64,000 nucleotides of DNA from Pirellulaceae bacterium (GCA_026004775.1 BPJU01000006.1:62001-126000), one strand, 5' to 3'; shown: positions 9,722 through 19,719, counted from the first letter of the stretch. A program made the numbers and translations. The notes: a model not told the origin generated them from the sequence alone.

Positions 9722-10024
9722 TTAGTACTCGTCCGGCAGCAGCAGAGTGGTCCGTGGGCGGATACCGCGACGATTGGCCGCCTCGGTGATGATCCATAAT
9801 ACGACGCCTTTGCGAGTGCGGTGGGCCGACAGCAGTCGGGCACCGGACTGGAGAGCTTTGTCGTTGCTCTGCCAGTCCTCCGCATCGACTTCTCCCCAAT
9901 CGCCCGCGACGTGGCGGCTGAGCAGTTCGATCGGCTGCTGGCCAGCATCCAGCAGGGCCTCCAACGCCCCGGGAGTTGCATAAACCTCTCCCAACTCGAA
10001 CTTCTTCTGTTCGGACCGTTCCAT
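9722..10024 (-). CDS. Small conserved 'plasmid-related' protein
   Basis: The 100-residue product has the pattern YATPGALEALLDAGQQP, HVAGDWGEVDAEDWQSND and a C-terminal LWIITEAANRRGI..TTLLLPDEY. Proteins with this layout are widespread on plasmids and islands in distant bacteria and are usually annotated only as plasmid-related; I know of no established function. The ATG at 10024 follows GAAGGAG by eight bases and is preferred to the longer frame beginning at 10057. It sits between the IS630 relic and the Dnmt2-like gene, in an accessory patch. Confidence 0.7.
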   Translation of the reverse strand: MERSEQKKFELGEVYATPGALEALLDAGQQPIELLSRHVAGDWGEVDAEDWQSNDKALQSGARLLSAHRTRKGVVLWIITEAANRRGIRPRTTLLLPDEY

Positions 10025-10132
10025 GGCACCGGCTCCTTCTCTTAATGGATTAATCACGCTTGGGGCGTAAAACCCATCAAGTCGCCCGCACCTGAGTGAG
10101 CCGATGCCGATTCACCCTTGCCCACGGTGGTT

Positions 10133-11017
10133 CTATGGACGAACGTGCTCAAGAAGCCAGCGTACCACGGGAATCGACAGACTGTTGCCCAGCAGATTCC
10201 ACTGCCGCCGCCGAGAGCAGCTTTCCGGAAAACGAAAGCTGTCCGGAAAGCCCATCAACCGGGCTACTTCGCGAGGTGAAAAGCGGCGCACGCCGTGCAA
10301 AGTGCGCAGGCAAGAACCACTGCGGACCGGGGAACGACCATAGGCAGCCGTAAAGCAACTGACGATGCTATCCGCAGCCCAGGCATCATCAATCACGTGG
10401 ATGGCATGTCCGTAGCGAGCCAGCAGCGCCCGATCGACCCACAGATCTTCCGCATCGGGGGGCATTAGATATTCACCCAGTCGATGCGGCTGGTACGGCA
10501 GCGGTTGCCACTCCACAGGGCCTTGAAGGCTGGCCAACATGTAGAATCGCCGCCGGCGGTTGGGAATACCCAACTGCGTCGGACAGACTTCGATAGACGC
10601 CCAATGGTATCCGATTTTTTCGAGCCGGCTTCGAAGACGCTGCCACATGCGGGATTGGCCAAAGGGGGGGACGTTTTCCAAGGCCAGCCAGGCAGGTCGG
10701 AATCGGTCGATCCACTCCAGCAACACCAGCAGGCTGGCCGCTCGAGGGTCCTGATCGTCTCGCTGTCTGCCGCGAGCCGTATAAGGCTGGCACGGAGGTG
10801 ACATCCACCACAGGTCAGCCTGCCAAGAGGCTACCTGATATGCCGGCAACGAGCAGATCTCGCGCACCCAGGTGGGATACGGAAAGTTGGCCGAATAGAC
10901 ATCGAGTGCTCCGCGGTCGATGTCGACCGCCGCCACCACCTCGAATCCGGGACGATCCTGCAGCGCCAGCGCGCAGCCGCCGATTCCCGCGAACCATTCT
11001 ACCAGTCGCAACGCCAT
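10133..11017 (-). CDS. Dnmt2-type cytosine-C5 methyltransferase (likely tRNA-C38)
   Basis: The 294-residue product is a single-domain C5-methyltransferase. It has motif I FAGIGG (9-14), motif IV SPPCQPYTARGRQRDDQDPR with the nucleophile Cys76, motif VI ENV (114-116), motif VIII LGIPNRRRRFYMLA and a C-terminal GNS. Several details point to the Dnmt2 clade rather than to restriction-associated enzymes: the proline pair and Q-rich tail after PCQ, IPN before the arginines of motif VIII, and the clade-specific CFT motif (SCFTAAYGRSP, 220-230) followed by a SGSCL segment. Dnmt2 enzymes methylate C38 of tRNA-Asp or tRNA-Glu. The ATG at 11017 was chosen because it begins four residues before motif I; the longer frame to 11461 has no homology. 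No restriction endonuclease gene is adjacent. Confidence 0.85.
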   Translation of the reverse strand: MALRLVEWFAGIGGCALALQDRPGFEVVAAVDIDRGALDVYSANFPYPTWVREICSLPAYQVASWQADLWWMSPPCQPYTARGRQRDDQDPRAASLLVLLEWIDRFRPAWLALENVPPFGQSRMWQRLRSRLEKIGYHWASIEVCPTQLGIPNRRRRFYMLASLQGPVEWQPLPYQPHRLGEYLMPPDAEDLWVDRALLARYGHAIHVIDDAWAADSIVSCFTAAYGRSPVRSGSCLRTLHGVRRFSPREVARLMGFPDSFRFPESCSRRRQWNLLGNSLSIPVVRWLLEHVRP

Positions 11018-11287
11018 GGCCCGGTCCGCACTCCGAAACGGCTTTTTCGAGATTTTTGGACAGGCGCCTGTCACACAGCCGGCCATTTTCGGCCGAATAA
11101 TCCGGCTCTGCTGGTATCCTACCCGGCATGCGTTGGGGTGGCGACCGGGCACCCCGAACGTCCAAGTGGCCGTCGTGCGGCTTGATTCCGAGAGAACGGC
11201 GGCCACCATGCCGATCGCCGCGAGCTGCGGCGGCCAATACGCTGGCCAAACCCGGAAAACAGGATTCCTGTTGACAAGGAGCGTCTT

Positions 11288-12751
11288 ATGAAGTGCCGAA
11301 TTCTGGCTCGTACGGTAGAAGGAGCTTTCGCTTGGCAGGCCGACGCGTGGCTGGCTTTGCAATTGATCTGTTGTGCGTCGGCAGAGCCGAAGACGCGCGA
11401 GCACTTGGCGGACGCACTGCGGCAGCACCGCCCGGAGCTTCGGCTGTGGGACCATGCCCATATGTTGGCAGCCGACCCGCCGAGAGATCCGCCGCCGGTC
11501 GGTGCGGGAGAATGTTGGTGTCTAGTCGATTACATCGGCCGCACGGTCGTGCTTTCCCGAACGTTCCCGCCATTACCGGACAACAGTTCGATTGTTCAAT
11601 GGAAACCGTCCGAGGCAAACACAGCGGCGGACTGGTTTACACTGACCAGTGAATCACCGGTTATGGGTCGGGTGGCTCTGCTCCATCTGCCCCCCAGTTG
11701 GCAATGGTGCACGGAGGATTCGCCCTGGGCGCGGACCGTGGATACTCGATACGAACAGGCCCTCCTCGAGCCGCTGATCGACATCGATTATCTGTTGTGG
11801 GGAGCTCCGCTGTTCGAGTCGATCATGAACCTGGTCACACGATTGCCCGCGGATAGCGACTTTCCCAAAGCCAAGCGGCAACTCCACCGGGAGTGGTTGT
11901 GCGGTACGCTTCCGGGATTGCTCGGTTATCCGACTTGCTCGGTGCTGTGGGCGGGTGCCTGGTACGCGGAGTACGAGCTGGAACTGCGGCAGAGGTTATG
12001 GATCACGACCGGCCATCGCCCCCAACCTTTGCCAGCCAGTTCGCCGGCTTTCCGATTCGGCCCGTATGCGGTTGGGCATCATCTGTTGCACTATTACCTG
12101 GTCCAGATGCTGCTCGAAGAGGCGTGGCACTACCGACAAAAACAGGGCGGCGAGCCGAACGACGACGCTTGGCTGAGGGAGTTGGAGCGGCGAGCCGAAG
12201 CCTGGTGGCAGGAACCGTTCAACGACTCGCTTACCGGCTTGACCCGCCGAGAAATCTGGATGCGAATGCGCCGCCGTATGCCGCTGACGGTCAACTGTCG
12301 CCGGTTTGCCGGAGCCCAATGGCCCAAGGATCCAAGCTGCCAGATGGCCGATTGGGCCTTCGAGTGCTTAGGACGCGCGGACGTCTACGACGAACTGGTC
12401 GACGGCTATTCGGCGCACCTCTTTCTGGACTCTTGGTTTCCGTGGGTTAATGACCAACGACACCACGGTCAACCGGCCGGTCCCAACGGCGATAACGAAG
12501 ATAAAGTTAAAGTTCAAGATAAACGCAGCGGGGAACAACCGACTCGCACCCGGGTATTACTGGCGTTACAGCCACAGCACAAGTGCATCGACGTCTACTG
12601 CGAGTCTACCCCGCGGCACCATTCGGAAAGTGCTTTGCCGCCACCGTGGAGTGTGGTAGACGGTCCGAACAGGATGGGCATGGTCTTTTTGCGTAACAAA
12701 CCGGCTGCTCAGTACTGGGTTCCGTGCCAGGTAGGGCAGTTTGTGAAGTGA
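11288..12751 (+). CDS. Hypothetical protein, 487 aa
   Basis: I do not recognise this protein. It has a good start (AAGGAG seven bases before the ATG) and sound coding composition, rich in Trp and Arg. No signal peptide or membrane segment is seen. The middle part (residues 150-400) is helical-looking with many Trp-Arg pairs; residues 415-445 are a low-complexity charged linker, followed by a short beta-rich tail. It is divergent from the Dnmt2-like gene, and its 3' end overlaps the convergent plsC gene by 43 bases. Confidence 0.65.
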   Translation: MKCRILARTVEGAFAWQADAWLALQLICCASAEPKTREHLADALRQHRPELRLWDHAHMLAADPPRDPPPVGAGECWCLVDYIGRTVVLSRTFPPLPDNSSIVQWKPSEANTAADWFTLTSESPVMGRVALLHLPPSWQWCTEDSPWARTVDTRYEQALLEPLIDIDYLLWGAPLFESIMNLVTRLPADSDFPKAKRQLHREWLCGTLPGLLGYPTCSVLWAGAWYAEYELELRQRLWITTGHRPQPLPASSPAFRFGPYAVGHHLLHYYLVQMLLEEAWHYRQKQGGEPNDDAWLRELERRAEAWWQEPFNDSLTGLTRREIWMRMRRRMPLTVNCRRFAGAQWPKDPSCQMADWAFECLGRADVYDELVDGYSAHLFLDSWFPWVNDQRHHGQPAGPNGDNEDKVKVQDKRSGEQPTRTRVLLALQPQHKCIDVYCESTPRHHSESALPPPWSVVDGPNRMGMVFLRNKPAAQYWVPCQVGQFVK

Positions 12752-13470
12752 GCCGGCGAATCAACCGAGCCGTACCGGAGCGTCTTGGGATGGTGGTCCA
12801 CCGGGGCGTTACCGCCGCAGTAGGGGAGTCCAAGACGAATCGACCTCGCCTGTTGGTGACAGGCGGCCAGACGCTGTTGGAGTTCCTGCACCAGTTGGTC
12901 CGCCGCCCACCGGCGTACCTGTTCGGCTTCTATGCAGGGGCCGATCACCAACACGATACGTGCCGGGTGGGGCCACGGTTGGTATCGCGGCCAGGAGCAG
13001 TGCGCTCCGTCGATCGCCACGGGCAGCAGGGGGACTTCGGCTCGTTTGGCTACGGCGCAGAAGCCGGGCTTGAGCGGCTGGAGGCGGCCGTCTGGCGAAC
13101 GCGTTCCTTCCGGGAAGATCAGCACCAGTTCGCCGGCATGCAACCGCCGCAACGTTTCGCGCAAGCCGTCCAGCCCCATCCCTTCGCGTTCGATCGGGAT
13201 AGCATCCAGGAAGCGAATGAGCGAGGCCAGGATGCGGTTTTCAAACAAGGAACGGCGTGCCAGATAATTCAGCCGCCGATTGAATTGCATCCCCACCAGG
13301 ATCGGATCCAGAACGCTCTGGTGGTTGGCACAGATCAGCGCCGGGCCCGTGCGGGGAATGTGGTGTCGCCCCAAGCACTGGATCCGCCAAAAAATCACAG
13401 CGGCCAGTCGCGCCGTGTGGCGAAGCAATCGGTAGGCGATCAATTGCGTGGCCGAGCGTTTTCGGGTCAT
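12709..13470 (-). CDS. plsC: 1-acyl-sn-glycerol-3-phosphate acyltransferase (PlsC family)
   Basis: The 253-residue product carries the acyltransferase blocks in order: NHQSVLDP (NHxxxxD catalytic block, about residue 49), a mid-domain RRSLFENRILASLIRF segment, FPEGTRS (about residue 119) and PLLPVAIDG. It would acylate lysophosphatidic acid at the inner membrane to give phosphatidic acid. A C-terminal tail of about 50 residues beyond the domain is not conserved and overlaps the convergent hypothetical gene. It is the last gene of a minus-strand operon with cmk, 24 bases upstream; cmk-plsC pairing is common in bacteria and supports the call. Confidence 0.9.
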   Translation of the reverse strand: MTRKRSATQLIAYRLLRHTARLAAVIFWRIQCLGRHHIPRTGPALICANHQSVLDPILVGMQFNRRLNYLARRSLFENRILASLIRFLDAIPIEREGMGLDGLRETLRRLHAGELVLIFPEGTRSPDGRLQPLKPGFCAVAKRAEVPLLPVAIDGAHCSWPRYQPWPHPARIVLVIGPCIEAEQVRRWAADQLVQELQQRLAACHQQARSIRLGLPYCGGNAPVDHHPKTLRYGSVDSPAHFTNCPTWHGTQY

Positions 13471-13494
13471 AGCTAGGGTGGGCAGCTAGGAGTG

Positions 13495-14229
13495 TTACGG
13501 GAGGGTCTCCCCTGAGACAGAATCACGGTCGGACGTTGGAAGCGGGCTGGAACCCTCGTGAGGCACCTCCCGCCGCGCACGCTCGCCACACGAGCGCACC
13601 AGCCATTCCAGATGATTCACCACTTCATCCAGACTCAATCCATCGGTGACCACCACCACGGCATCATCGGCTTGGCGCAACGCGCCGACGGGGCGTGACG
13701 TATCTTGTTGGTCCCGCCGCAGCAGTTCTTGTTGCACCGCCTCGCGGGCGACCGCCACCCCTTGACGCTCGTACTGCTCCAGTCGGCGCCGCACCCGCTC
13801 GTCGAGTGATGCCGTGAGAAAGATTTTGCACTCGGCCTGGGGAAAAACCACCGTTCCCTGATCTCGGCCTTCGGTGACGACGTTGCGGTTGCAGGCCCAT
13901 CGCCTCTGAAGCTCCACCAGATGCGCTCGGATCCGCGGATGGTCGGCAATGTAATGGATCGCATCGGTTACGGCCGGCAAACGGATATGGGCCGTTACAT
14001 CCTGGCCGTTAACGAGTACCCGTTCTTGCTGCCAATCGACTGCCAGTTGCGTGGCTAGCCGAGCCAGTTCGTCGGGGCGATCCAACGGCCAACCTCGATC
14101 CAAAGCCCACCACGTGACGGCTCGATACATGGCACCGGTATCCAGGAACTGGAAATCGAGCCGTCGAGCCAGCGCGCGTGCGGCGCTGCTCTTCCCGGCT
14201 CCGGCAGGTCCGTCGATGGTTACGATCAT
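13495..14229 (-). CDS. cmk: Cytidylate kinase
   Basis: The enzyme phosphorylates CMP and dCMP with ATP. The 244-residue product opens with the P-loop TIDGPAGAGKSSAARALA, followed by FLDTGAMYRAVTWWAL, an RDQGTVVFPQAECKIFLTAS block and the lid region RRLEQYERQG...LRRDQQDTSRP. An extra C-terminal tail of about 20 residues is unconserved. The start at 14229 lies three bases after the stop of the GH38-like gene, so the genes are probably co-transcribed and translationally coupled. Confidence 0.95.
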   Translation of the reverse strand: MIVTIDGPAGAGKSSAARALARRLDFQFLDTGAMYRAVTWWALDRGWPLDRPDELARLATQLAVDWQQERVLVNGQDVTAHIRLPAVTDAIHYIADHPRIRAHLVELQRRWACNRNVVTEGRDQGTVVFPQAECKIFLTASLDERVRRRLEQYERQGVAVAREAVQQELLRRDQQDTSRPVGALRQADDAVVVVTDGLSLDEVVNHLEWLVRSCGERARREVPHEGSSPLPTSDRDSVSGETLP

Positions 14230-14232
14230 CGG

Positions 14233-17010
14233 TTACCTTTCGGCAAAACGGGCTTCCAGATAGAGCCACTCGTAAGGCCCGAACTCCAGGCAAACCGCTC
14301 CTTCATCTACGGGCAGTTCTCGAGTCGGCTGCCCGAAAAGGTTCAACTCCTGGGCCGAAGCTAGGGGCCGAAATGCCTGGAAGCGGGTTCGGGTGGCGGC
14401 ACCGGCCGTTTCCAGCAATGCCACCCGGAACCCGACCGGCCTATCCTGTTCGAGCAGCGGCTGCCAGGAAGTGGCCACCACGTTGCGCACCCCGATCCGG
14501 AACAACCAACCGGCTTGCTGATGCTCGCCCAACGGCACCTGGTGCACCGGTGCTTCCTGGCCGATTGCCACTTGATACAGAAACTGCCACGCCTCGGCAA
14601 CCGGATGGGGCACGTTCACGGCAATACCTAACTGGAACCGCCTTCTGGATTCACCGCGTACCAGCAGCAATGTATCCAGGAAGCGTCCTTCCCAGAGGCG
14701 GTGGAAGGCCAGTCCGGCGGTGAGCACGGCGACTCGCGCACGACCGTCGTCGATTTCGACGTAGAGTGGTGCCTCGGTGCGACCCGGCTCGACGCGCTGC
14801 CGCGTTTCGTGCAGACTACGCGACACCAAAGCCGTATCGTCACCCCAGGCAAAGCGGCAGGCGTAATATGACTGCCACGGGTCAGGCCGCGGTTCCCGAA
14901 GCGGTTCCAGGTCGATTTCCAGCCGCAACACCGGATCCCCCCGCGTGGCTCGCCAAATTTGACGGAACCGAGCCACCACCTGGTCGTTCTCATCGCGCAG
15001 CGTGCCTAACGATTGGATCACACCCAGGTCCGCATCTGTTTCGAGGATCCGCAGTTCGTCGGCCACCATGACAGTGTACTCGTGGGCCGGCGAGGTGGCC
15101 GAGCCGGGGCCGGCCAGGCGCATCGCCAACTGCTGCGAAAGCAGATTCGGGCGCGCTTGATAACTGCGGACGCTCAGCAGTCCTCCCGTATTCGGGTGTA
15201 CGTACGCTTCGTAGAGGTCCGTTCTGAGACAATTCCCCTCGGCCACCGGACGCGGTTTGCGCGACCACCATCGGCGCCGCTGGTTTCCAGGCGGCTCTAC
15301 CCGTGCAAAGCCCCAGCCGGGTATGGAAACGCGCGCCCGACGGCTCTCCTGGGAGTTGCTGGTGGTTTGATGAACCGCCGGCGGCAACGCGATCCGCCAG
15401 GATGATGCCCAGGGGTTGGCCACTAGTGCGTATCTGGTTTCGCTTGAGGCCGAGCGGGACAAAGCCGCCACAAAGTTGGCTTCGGCTTTTTCGTGGGCAG
15501 TTTTCCAAAGGGCTGGATCGGCCGGATGAGTATCCGTACCCGACTCGGGAAACTCCATCGGTTCGCCGCGGCCAAGCAGCGCCGCCCAGCAGGCGAATGC
15601 CTGGGCGGCTCGACGAAGTGCCAGGTTTTCCCAGTAGGTCGCTACTCGTCCGATCGGGTCCGACTCGTTACGCACCACAGCTCGCCGCAGATAGTCGTTG
15701 CGGTACTGCCATGCTTCGAAGCGGTCGAGCCGGCCCGGCAGGTAGGTATCTCGAAAATAGTCGTTCCACGTGCAGAATCGCCCGAGAGCCGGGGAATGCC
15801 GGGAGACGCGCCGCAATTCTTCGTACCACGTACAGGTGCGCCCCGGCCAGTGCGCAAAACAGAGGGTCGCCACGTGATCCATGTCCATAGTTTCGCCCAG
15901 TTTCATTGCCAGGTCGAGAAATTCGCCGGGCTCTTGCGCGTCGAGCACGGACCGGGCGAACGCATCAATGGCCGTGCCGTCGGCGCCCTCCCACCGCGTC
16001 TTGGCTTGGCTGCCTTGGGGTACGCTGTTTCCGTCGAGTGTCGTATGGAGCGCGGCCAAGTAACCGGTTTTTTGAAGAAGCTGGGGCAACAGCGGCGTTA
16101 AACCGCACCGCCAGCGGGCGAAAATCGTCGGCCGGCGGCCCAAATGGCATTCGTAAAGCTCCAAAGCCTTTCGCAACTCGCCGGCCACCGTCTCCAGATC
16201 CCACAACGGCCATCGGCCCTCCTCCACACAGCCTCCGACCAGGCTGGCGTGGCCTCCGGAAAGTGCGTTTTGCAATGCCCCGAACGTATCGGGGTGCCGG
16301 GCCAGTGGCTCGAGAAGTTCGGCTCGCAACAGAACATTCGCCGGCCGACCACTGGCTAATTCTTGCGCCAATTCGGTGCCAAGCGTATTGGGTGCCGTCA
16401 AAGTCAGATCCAGCAGATAGACGTCGACCGAATAATAGTGATCGCGTTCCTCGCTCAGCAGGTTGTAACAGAGGATCAGTTTTTGCCGAGCCGGTTCGAA
16501 CTGGCCGCTGGCCGCCAATTGCGCAGCCTCCACCAATTGGCTGCGGAAATGCAGTTCGTCCAGATTGCTGGCATATCGCATACGGCGCGTCAGCAGTTCG
16601 ACTTGCAAGTAACAATACCCCAAAGCGAGAAAGTCGCTCACCAGTTCCGGACATATTTTTGGGGGGGACCCCAGGTGTGTCTGATAGAAGTCGAATGCTT
16701 GAGCCAGCATGGCTTGTCGATCGGCAGCGCGCACCAGCCACGCGCCGTCGGCTGCCGCACGCGACAAGAAGCCGGTCGGCAGCGCCGCTACTGCCACTTC
16801 CGGTACCACCAGCAGCATGTTCTGAAGCTGTTCGGGGGGGCTGTCGGCGCGATACCAGTTGGGTGCCTGGCCGGCCGCCGCGATGAAAGCCGGGTGCCAC
16901 ACTGCGGTCCAGGCCGCCAGCAGATTATCGGCCTGCGGACCTCGGTGGTAGACCGGAAAGTCTTCCAGGCTGTGGCATGGTACGAGGACAGCCGATTCGC
17001 GCAGTGCCAT
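14233..17010 (-). CDS. Glycoside hydrolase family 38-like protein
   Basis: The large 925-residue product resembles the N-terminal alpha-mannosidase (GH38/57-type) barrel through a segment with HASLVGGCVEEGRWPLWDLE, then YECHLGRRPTIFARWRCGLT and LLQKTGYLAALHTTLDGNS. The C-terminal half is a beta-rich domain such as follows GH38 catalytic domains. I could not place the catalytic Asp with certainty, so activity is uncertain. There is no signal peptide, so the protein is probably cytoplasmic. The ATG at 17010 is preferred over the TTG just before it. It is the first gene of the GH38-like/cmk/plsC operon. Confidence 0.65.
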   Translation of the reverse strand: MALRESAVLVPCHSLEDFPVYHRGPQADNLLAAWTAVWHPAFIAAAGQAPNWYRADSPPEQLQNMLLVVPEVAVAALPTGFLSRAAADGAWLVRAADRQAMLAQAFDFYQTHLGSPPKICPELVSDFLALGYCYLQVELLTRRMRYASNLDELHFRSQLVEAAQLAASGQFEPARQKLILCYNLLSEERDHYYSVDVYLLDLTLTAPNTLGTELAQELASGRPANVLLRAELLEPLARHPDTFGALQNALSGGHASLVGGCVEEGRWPLWDLETVAGELRKALELYECHLGRRPTIFARWRCGLTPLLPQLLQKTGYLAALHTTLDGNSVPQGSQAKTRWEGADGTAIDAFARSVLDAQEPGEFLDLAMKLGETMDMDHVATLCFAHWPGRTCTWYEELRRVSRHSPALGRFCTWNDYFRDTYLPGRLDRFEAWQYRNDYLRRAVVRNESDPIGRVATYWENLALRRAAQAFACWAALLGRGEPMEFPESGTDTHPADPALWKTAHEKAEANFVAALSRSASSETRYALVANPWASSWRIALPPAVHQTTSNSQESRRARVSIPGWGFARVEPPGNQRRRWWSRKPRPVAEGNCLRTDLYEAYVHPNTGGLLSVRSYQARPNLLSQQLAMRLAGPGSATSPAHEYTVMVADELRILETDADLGVIQSLGTLRDENDQVVARFRQIWRATRGDPVLRLEIDLEPLREPRPDPWQSYYACRFAWGDDTALVSRSLHETRQRVEPGRTEAPLYVEIDDGRARVAVLTAGLAFHRLWEGRFLDTLLLVRGESRRRFQLGIAVNVPHPVAEAWQFLYQVAIGQEAPVHQVPLGEHQQAGWLFRIGVRNVVATSWQPLLEQDRPVGFRVALLETAGAATRTRFQAFRPLASAQELNLFGQPTRELPVDEGAVCLEFGPYEWLYLEARFAER

Positions 17011-17307
17011 CAATCAACGCCCCCAAAATACGAAATCCCGACTCGCCGTCACGTGTCCCCCCTTGAGCAAACCGCCCGCTGCCCCTTCCTCCAACCAGCT
17101 TCCTTCAACTGCTCCAAATCCCGTCCGCAAACCCCTTTTGGTTGACAAGCGTCCCTGCTGCTCACTAGATTAACAGATGGAGGCGTATTCGTGGCGGGGT
17201 GCCTGCGGTTGGTTTCGGGGACCTTGCGGAGTCACAGCGGTTGGAATGGGCTCGGTAAGGGCTGAGCTGCTTTTCTGGGTAATTCACTTAGTCAGGAACC
17301 GAAACTC

Positions 17308-19719
17308 ATGGCCAAAGTAAACGGCGTTTGGGGAATCGACATCGGGCAGTGTGCTTTAAAAGCCATGCGCTGCCGCAAAGATGGCGACCGGGTGGTAGCC
17401 GATGCTTTCGATTACATCGAATACCCGAAGATCTTGAGCCAGCCCGATGAAGACGATCCGAAGCAACTGGTGCAGGATGCTCTGGAACAGTTTCTTTCGC
17501 GAAACGAGGTCAAGGGCTATCGGATAGCCATTGCCGTTCCGGGGCAAGCCGGCTTGTCACGCTTTTTTAAACCGCCGCCCGTCGATGCCAAGAAGATTCC
17601 GGATATCGTCAAGTATGAAGCACGCCAGGTGATCCCGTTCCCGCTGGACGAAGTGATTTGGGATTACCAATTGCTGGGCGGGCAGGAGGTGGAAGGTTTT
17701 ACGATCGACGCCGAAGTGGGCTTGTTCGCCATGAAACGCGACCAGGTGGAACGGGCGATCGAGCCGTTCCAGCGCGTGGGCGTCGAGCTGGATATTGTGC
17801 AATTGGCACCGCTGAGTCTGTTTAACTTCGTCACGTTCGAGTTGCTGGCGGATCGCGCCACCGTATACGATCCGGACAATCCACCCCCGTCGATCATCGT
17901 TCTTTCCTTGGGAACCGACACCACCGATCTGGTAGTGACCAACGGTTTTCGCGTCTGGCAGCGCAGCATCGCCATCGGAGGGAATCATTTTACCAAGCAG
18001 TTGACCAAAGAGCTGAAGTTGACGTTTGCCCAAGCCGAGCACTTGAAGCGCAATGCTCGCCAGGCCGACGATCCGAAACGGGTTTTCCAGGCGATGCGTC
18101 CCGTGTTCAATGATCTGGTGCGTGAGGTGCAGCGGTCGATCAACTATTTCCAGAACATCGACCGCAAGGCGCGCTTGGAAGGCGTGGTTCTGCTGGGTAA
18201 CACGGTAAAACTTCCCGGTTTGCAGCCGTTTTTGGCGAAAAACCTGGGTTACGATGTGATCCATTTCGATCAGTTCCGCAAACTAGATGAATCGGCGATC
18301 ATCAATGCGCCGGCGTTCAAAGAAAACCTGCTGGCATTCGCGGTCTCATACGGCTTGTGCCTTCAGGGTTTGGACGTCGCCAAACTGCGCACGAACTTGA
18401 TTCCGCGCGAGCTGCTGGTGGAGCGGATGGTGCGGGCCAAGAAGCCGTGGGCGCTGGCGACGGTGGCGTCTGTTTTGTTGGCCTGCACAGTCAATTTTCT
18501 GTTCAACTACAGCGTCTGGTATCGAGCTCACCCGACGTATCGGGCAAATAATGTATCCTGGCGCGATGTGGAGCAGTTGGCGGACAATGTCAAGCGCGTC
18601 AGCAGCACCTATTTGAGCACGGATCGGGAGTTGCTCAGCCGCAAGACACTCTTGGAAAAACTGGGCGACGAAGTGGTGGGCAACGCCGACCGCCGCATCC
18701 TTTGGCTGGAACTGATTACGGCATTCAATCAGGGTTTGCCGCGAACGGAGGGAGTCGAGCCCGGTACAGTGCCGGATCCAAAACAGATCCCATTCAGCCA
18801 GCGCAAGGAGTTGCATATCGAAGGATTGGAATCGCTGTACGTGAGCGACTTGTCGCAGTGGTTCAATGAGGGGATCCGCAAGCGGTATGAAGAAACATTG
18901 CGCGTGATTCGATCCTCCGGCAATCAAGCAGCCGGCTCGAATACGCCAGCCCCTACCGATCAATTGAATGCCGCTACTCCCGTCACCGGTCCGACCGGGG
19001 AAGGATGGGTGCTGCGGTTCAGCGGCTACCATTTTTACAACGAAGATGCCGAGAAAGGTGGGTCGGCACATCTTTACAACACGATCATCAAGTTCCTCGA
19101 ACAGGGCACCGTCGTCCTGCCCAATCCGAAAGCGGGCGGGCAGTTGGTGCAGTTCAGCGTCAAGGAGTTGGGAATCGGTTATCCGGTGCTGGTCCAGGAA
19201 TCGCCTATCCAGAAAGATTTCCGCATTCCCAATCCGAACTATACCGGCCCGGGTGCCGCCAGCGGCAATACTCTGGCAGGGGGCGGTTTTGAACCGGGCA
19301 GCGTAGGGCCTGGCGGATTCCCGATGCCACCGGGTTTTGAGGATGCTGGGGGAGTAGAACCGGCAGGAGTCGGCGGGCCGGGCTTCGCTACACCCCCAGG
19401 CTTTCCAGCCAGCGGCTTCCCGGCCAGTGGTGGACCGGCAAGCGGATTCCCAGGAGGTAGCGGCGGTATAGCGGGGCAAGGCGCTACGGCCGCTGGCGAG
19501 ATCCCGAAGGACGCCAACGGTGAACCGGCTTATTTCACCGCGCCGCGGTATCAGTTCCGCATTGAGTTCTGCTGGCAACCCGTGCCGCTCACCAAGCGAT
19601 TGCAAATGCGCGAGGAAGCTGTGCGGCAACAAGCTGCCGAAGCCGCCGCGCAGCAAGCCAATAATGTATCCGGTCCGGAGCAGGTGGCAGGGGTAATGCC
19701 CGACGGCGGCAATCGGTAG
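17308..19719 (+). CDS. pilM: PilM-type actin-fold pilus protein fused to PilN-like membrane domain
   Basis: The first ~365 residues are a PilM-like ATPase: GIDIGQCALKAM (phosphate 1), KIPDIVKYEARQVIPFPLDEV, SLGTDTTDLVV (phosphate 2), and GNTVKLPGLQPFL (adenosine region). The chain then continues through LRTNLIPRELL into a single membrane helix (about 390-410, WALATVASVLLACTVNFLF) and a periplasmic part, which looks like a PilN-type domain in the same polypeptide. Normal PilM has about 350 residues and a separate PilN; this one has 803. A Gly/Pro-rich stretch (about 650-725) with FPASG units precedes the last beta-rich segment. It should anchor the cytoplasmic ring of a type IV pilus or type II secretion-like machine. 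It is the first of four plus-strand genes ending in a secretin. Confidence 0.85.
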   Translation: MAKVNGVWGIDIGQCALKAMRCRKDGDRVVADAFDYIEYPKILSQPDEDDPKQLVQDALEQFLSRNEVKGYRIAIAVPGQAGLSRFFKPPPVDAKKIPDIVKYEARQVIPFPLDEVIWDYQLLGGQEVEGFTIDAEVGLFAMKRDQVERAIEPFQRVGVELDIVQLAPLSLFNFVTFELLADRATVYDPDNPPPSIIVLSLGTDTTDLVVTNGFRVWQRSIAIGGNHFTKQLTKELKLTFAQAEHLKRNARQADDPKRVFQAMRPVFNDLVREVQRSINYFQNIDRKARLEGVVLLGNTVKLPGLQPFLAKNLGYDVIHFDQFRKLDESAIINAPAFKENLLAFAVSYGLCLQGLDVAKLRTNLIPRELLVERMVRAKKPWALATVASVLLACTVNFLFNYSVWYRAHPTYRANNVSWRDVEQLADNVKRVSSTYLSTDRELLSRKTLLEKLGDEVVGNADRRILWLELITAFNQGLPRTEGVEPGTVPDPKQIPFSQRKELHIEGLESLYVSDLSQWFNEGIRKRYEETLRVIRSSGNQAAGSNTPAPTDQLNAATPVTGPTGEGWVLRFSGYHFYNEDAEKGGSAHLYNTIIKFLEQGTVVLPNPKAGGQLVQFSVKELGIGYPVLVQESPIQKDFRIPNPNYTGPGAASGNTLAGGGFEPGSVGPGGFPMPPGFEDAGGVEPAGVGGPGFATPPGFPASGFPASGGPASGFPGGSGGIAGQGATAAGEIPKDANGEPAYFTAPRYQFRIEFCWQPVPLTKRLQMREEAVRQQAAEAAAQQANNVSGPEQVAGVMPDGGNR

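Noticed and set aside
10133-11461. Long version of the methyltransferase (442 codons)
   Set aside because: The first 148 codons lack homology and lie antisense to the next gene; motif I begins just after the ATG at 11017.
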